From assembly GCA_038235385.1 (NCBI GenBank), contig JBBSTY010000181.1, positions 1 to 6,161 on the forward strand: 6,161 nucleotides of DNA, given 5' to 3'. Below, in pieces: positions 5,519-6,161 of the stretch. The stretch is from JBBSTY01 sp038235385. Lineage in GTDB: Bacteria; Actinomycetota; Acidimicrobiia; Acidimicrobiales; Acidimicrobilacustridaceae. Within the stretch, counting starts at the first letter, position 1. The number at the start of each line of letters is the position of its first letter. A program made the translations under genes and the position numbers. Below the pieces are notes generated by a model. The model had not been told where the DNA came from. It saw nothing but the letters and a program-made list of their open reading frames with translations, and ran no database searches.

Positions 5519-6161
5519 TCAGTCGGCGTCGTCGACCGCAGGACCCGCGTCGACGGCCTTGACGAGCTCGTCGAGCGCGAGGTGGAGTCCCTCGGCGATC
5601 GTCCACGGGTCGCCGATGACATCCGGGCACACGTTGAGCCCGAAGTCGAGCGAATCGAGGTACGACATCACCGTCATGTTGATGGCGCCACCGTCGAAGA
5701 TGGGTCCGATCGGGAAGAGCGAGGTGACCCGGGCTCCGGCGACGTACAGCGGGAACGGGGGACCGGGGACGTTCGAGATGGTGACGTTGAACAGCGGCCG
5801 GTGCCGGTCCGCCATCTTGGTCCGCGAGTAGAGCCGGGCCGCTCGTCCCGCCACGGCCGGCGCCGCGAACTCGGCCCAGTCCTGCAGGGTGTCGGCACCG
5901 ATCGTGTTCTGCTGGCCCTTGGCCGACTGCATGCCGTCGTGGATGGCGCCGAGCCGCTCGACGGGGTCGTCGATGTCGGTGGCGAGGGTGGTGAGCGCGG
6001 ACGAGACGTGGTTGCCCATCGTCCCCTGGCGATCGTCGGTCCGGACCGAGATCGGCACCATCGCGACCAGCGGGCCGTCGGGGCGCTCGTCGAGCGAGTC
6101 GAGGTGGTGGCGCAGCGCCCCGGCGCACAGCGCCAGCACGACGTCGTTGACCGTGGTGCCG
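5519..6161 (-). CDS. WS/DGAT-type O-acyltransferase, C-terminal half
   Basis: The frame is open from the right edge to a TGA at 5521-5519, giving 213 visible residues of a protein whose family is usually about 450-500 long. The first residues read TVNDVVLALCAGALRHHL, a hallmark of wax ester synthase/acyl-CoA:diacylglycerol acyltransferases. Further family blocks are MVPISVR and GNHVSSALTTLATDIDDPVERL, then NVTISNVPGPPFPLYVAG, then PIFDGGAINMTVMSYLDSLDFGL. Together these form the C-terminal WS/DGAT domain (DUF1298, PF06974). The catalytic HHxxxDG motif lies in the N-terminal half, outside the window, so activity cannot be judged. Members join fatty acyl-CoA to diacylglycerol or fatty alcohols to make storage triacylglycerol or wax esters at the membrane/lipid-body surface, and are often multi-copy in actinobacteria. 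The C-terminal tail (VDAGPAVDDAD) is acidic. No frameshift is seen in the visible part. Confidence 0.93.
   Translation of the reverse strand, partial: GTTVNDVVLALCAGALRHHLDSLDERPDGPLVAMVPISVRTDDRQGTMGNHVSSALTTLATDIDDPVERLGAIHDGMQSAKGQQNTIGADTLQDWAEFAAPAVAGRAARLYSRTKMADRHRPLFNVTISNVPGPPFPLYVAGARVTSLFPIGPIFDGGAINMTVMSYLDSLDFGLNVCPDVIGDPWTIAEGLHLALDELVKAVDAGPAVDDAD

Noticed and set aside
4830..6128. Minus-strand 432-codon open frame spanning the HIT and acyltransferase region
   Set aside because: Arg/Pro/Ala-rich and out of phase with the acyltransferase frame, which carries clear family motifs.

Overview
The window is uniformly GC-rich (roughly 70% by eye), codes densely on both strands, has G/C-ending codons throughout, uses several GTG starts and carries TANNNT-type -10 elements. 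This fits a high-GC actinobacterium. The gene set (PIN-PhoH ATPase, short HIT hydrolase, WS/DGAT acyltransferase, several uncharacterised proteins) reminds me of Acidimicrobiia such as Iamia or Ilumatobacter relatives, but no taxonomic marker is present, so that is a recollection-based guess. I see no rRNA, tRNA, CRISPR array, insertion sequence or phage gene.

Layout: (1) 1-705, minus, an uncharacterised gene running off the left edge. (2) 868-1971, minus, a 367-residue uncharacterised protein with a D...QAK signature like that of PD-(D/E)XK nucleases. (3) 1993-2640, minus, a stand-alone DEDDy 3'-5' exonuclease. Genes 3 and 2 are 21 nt apart and probably co-transcribed. (4) 2827-3408, plus, a small secreted lipoprotein with regularly spaced cysteines, divergent from the exonuclease across 186 nt that contain two strong inverted repeats. 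(5) 3418-4833, minus, PhoH2 (PIN RNase plus PhoH ATPase), convergent with the lipoprotein at 9 nt. (6) 5028-5474, plus, a HIT-family hydrolase, divergent from phoH2. (7) 5519-6161, minus, the C-terminal half of a WS/DGAT-type acyltransferase, cut by the right edge.

Functionally this looks like mostly chromosomal housekeeping: RNA metabolism (PhoH2), nucleotide clean-up (HIT) and storage-lipid synthesis (WS/DGAT). The least explained part is the left half. There an exonuclease is paired with a possible nuclease-fold protein, followed by an unknown gene, and the exonuclease start region looks leaderless and operator-controlled. Nothing here proves a defence or other new system; the exonuclease/QAK pair is the best candidate for follow-up.
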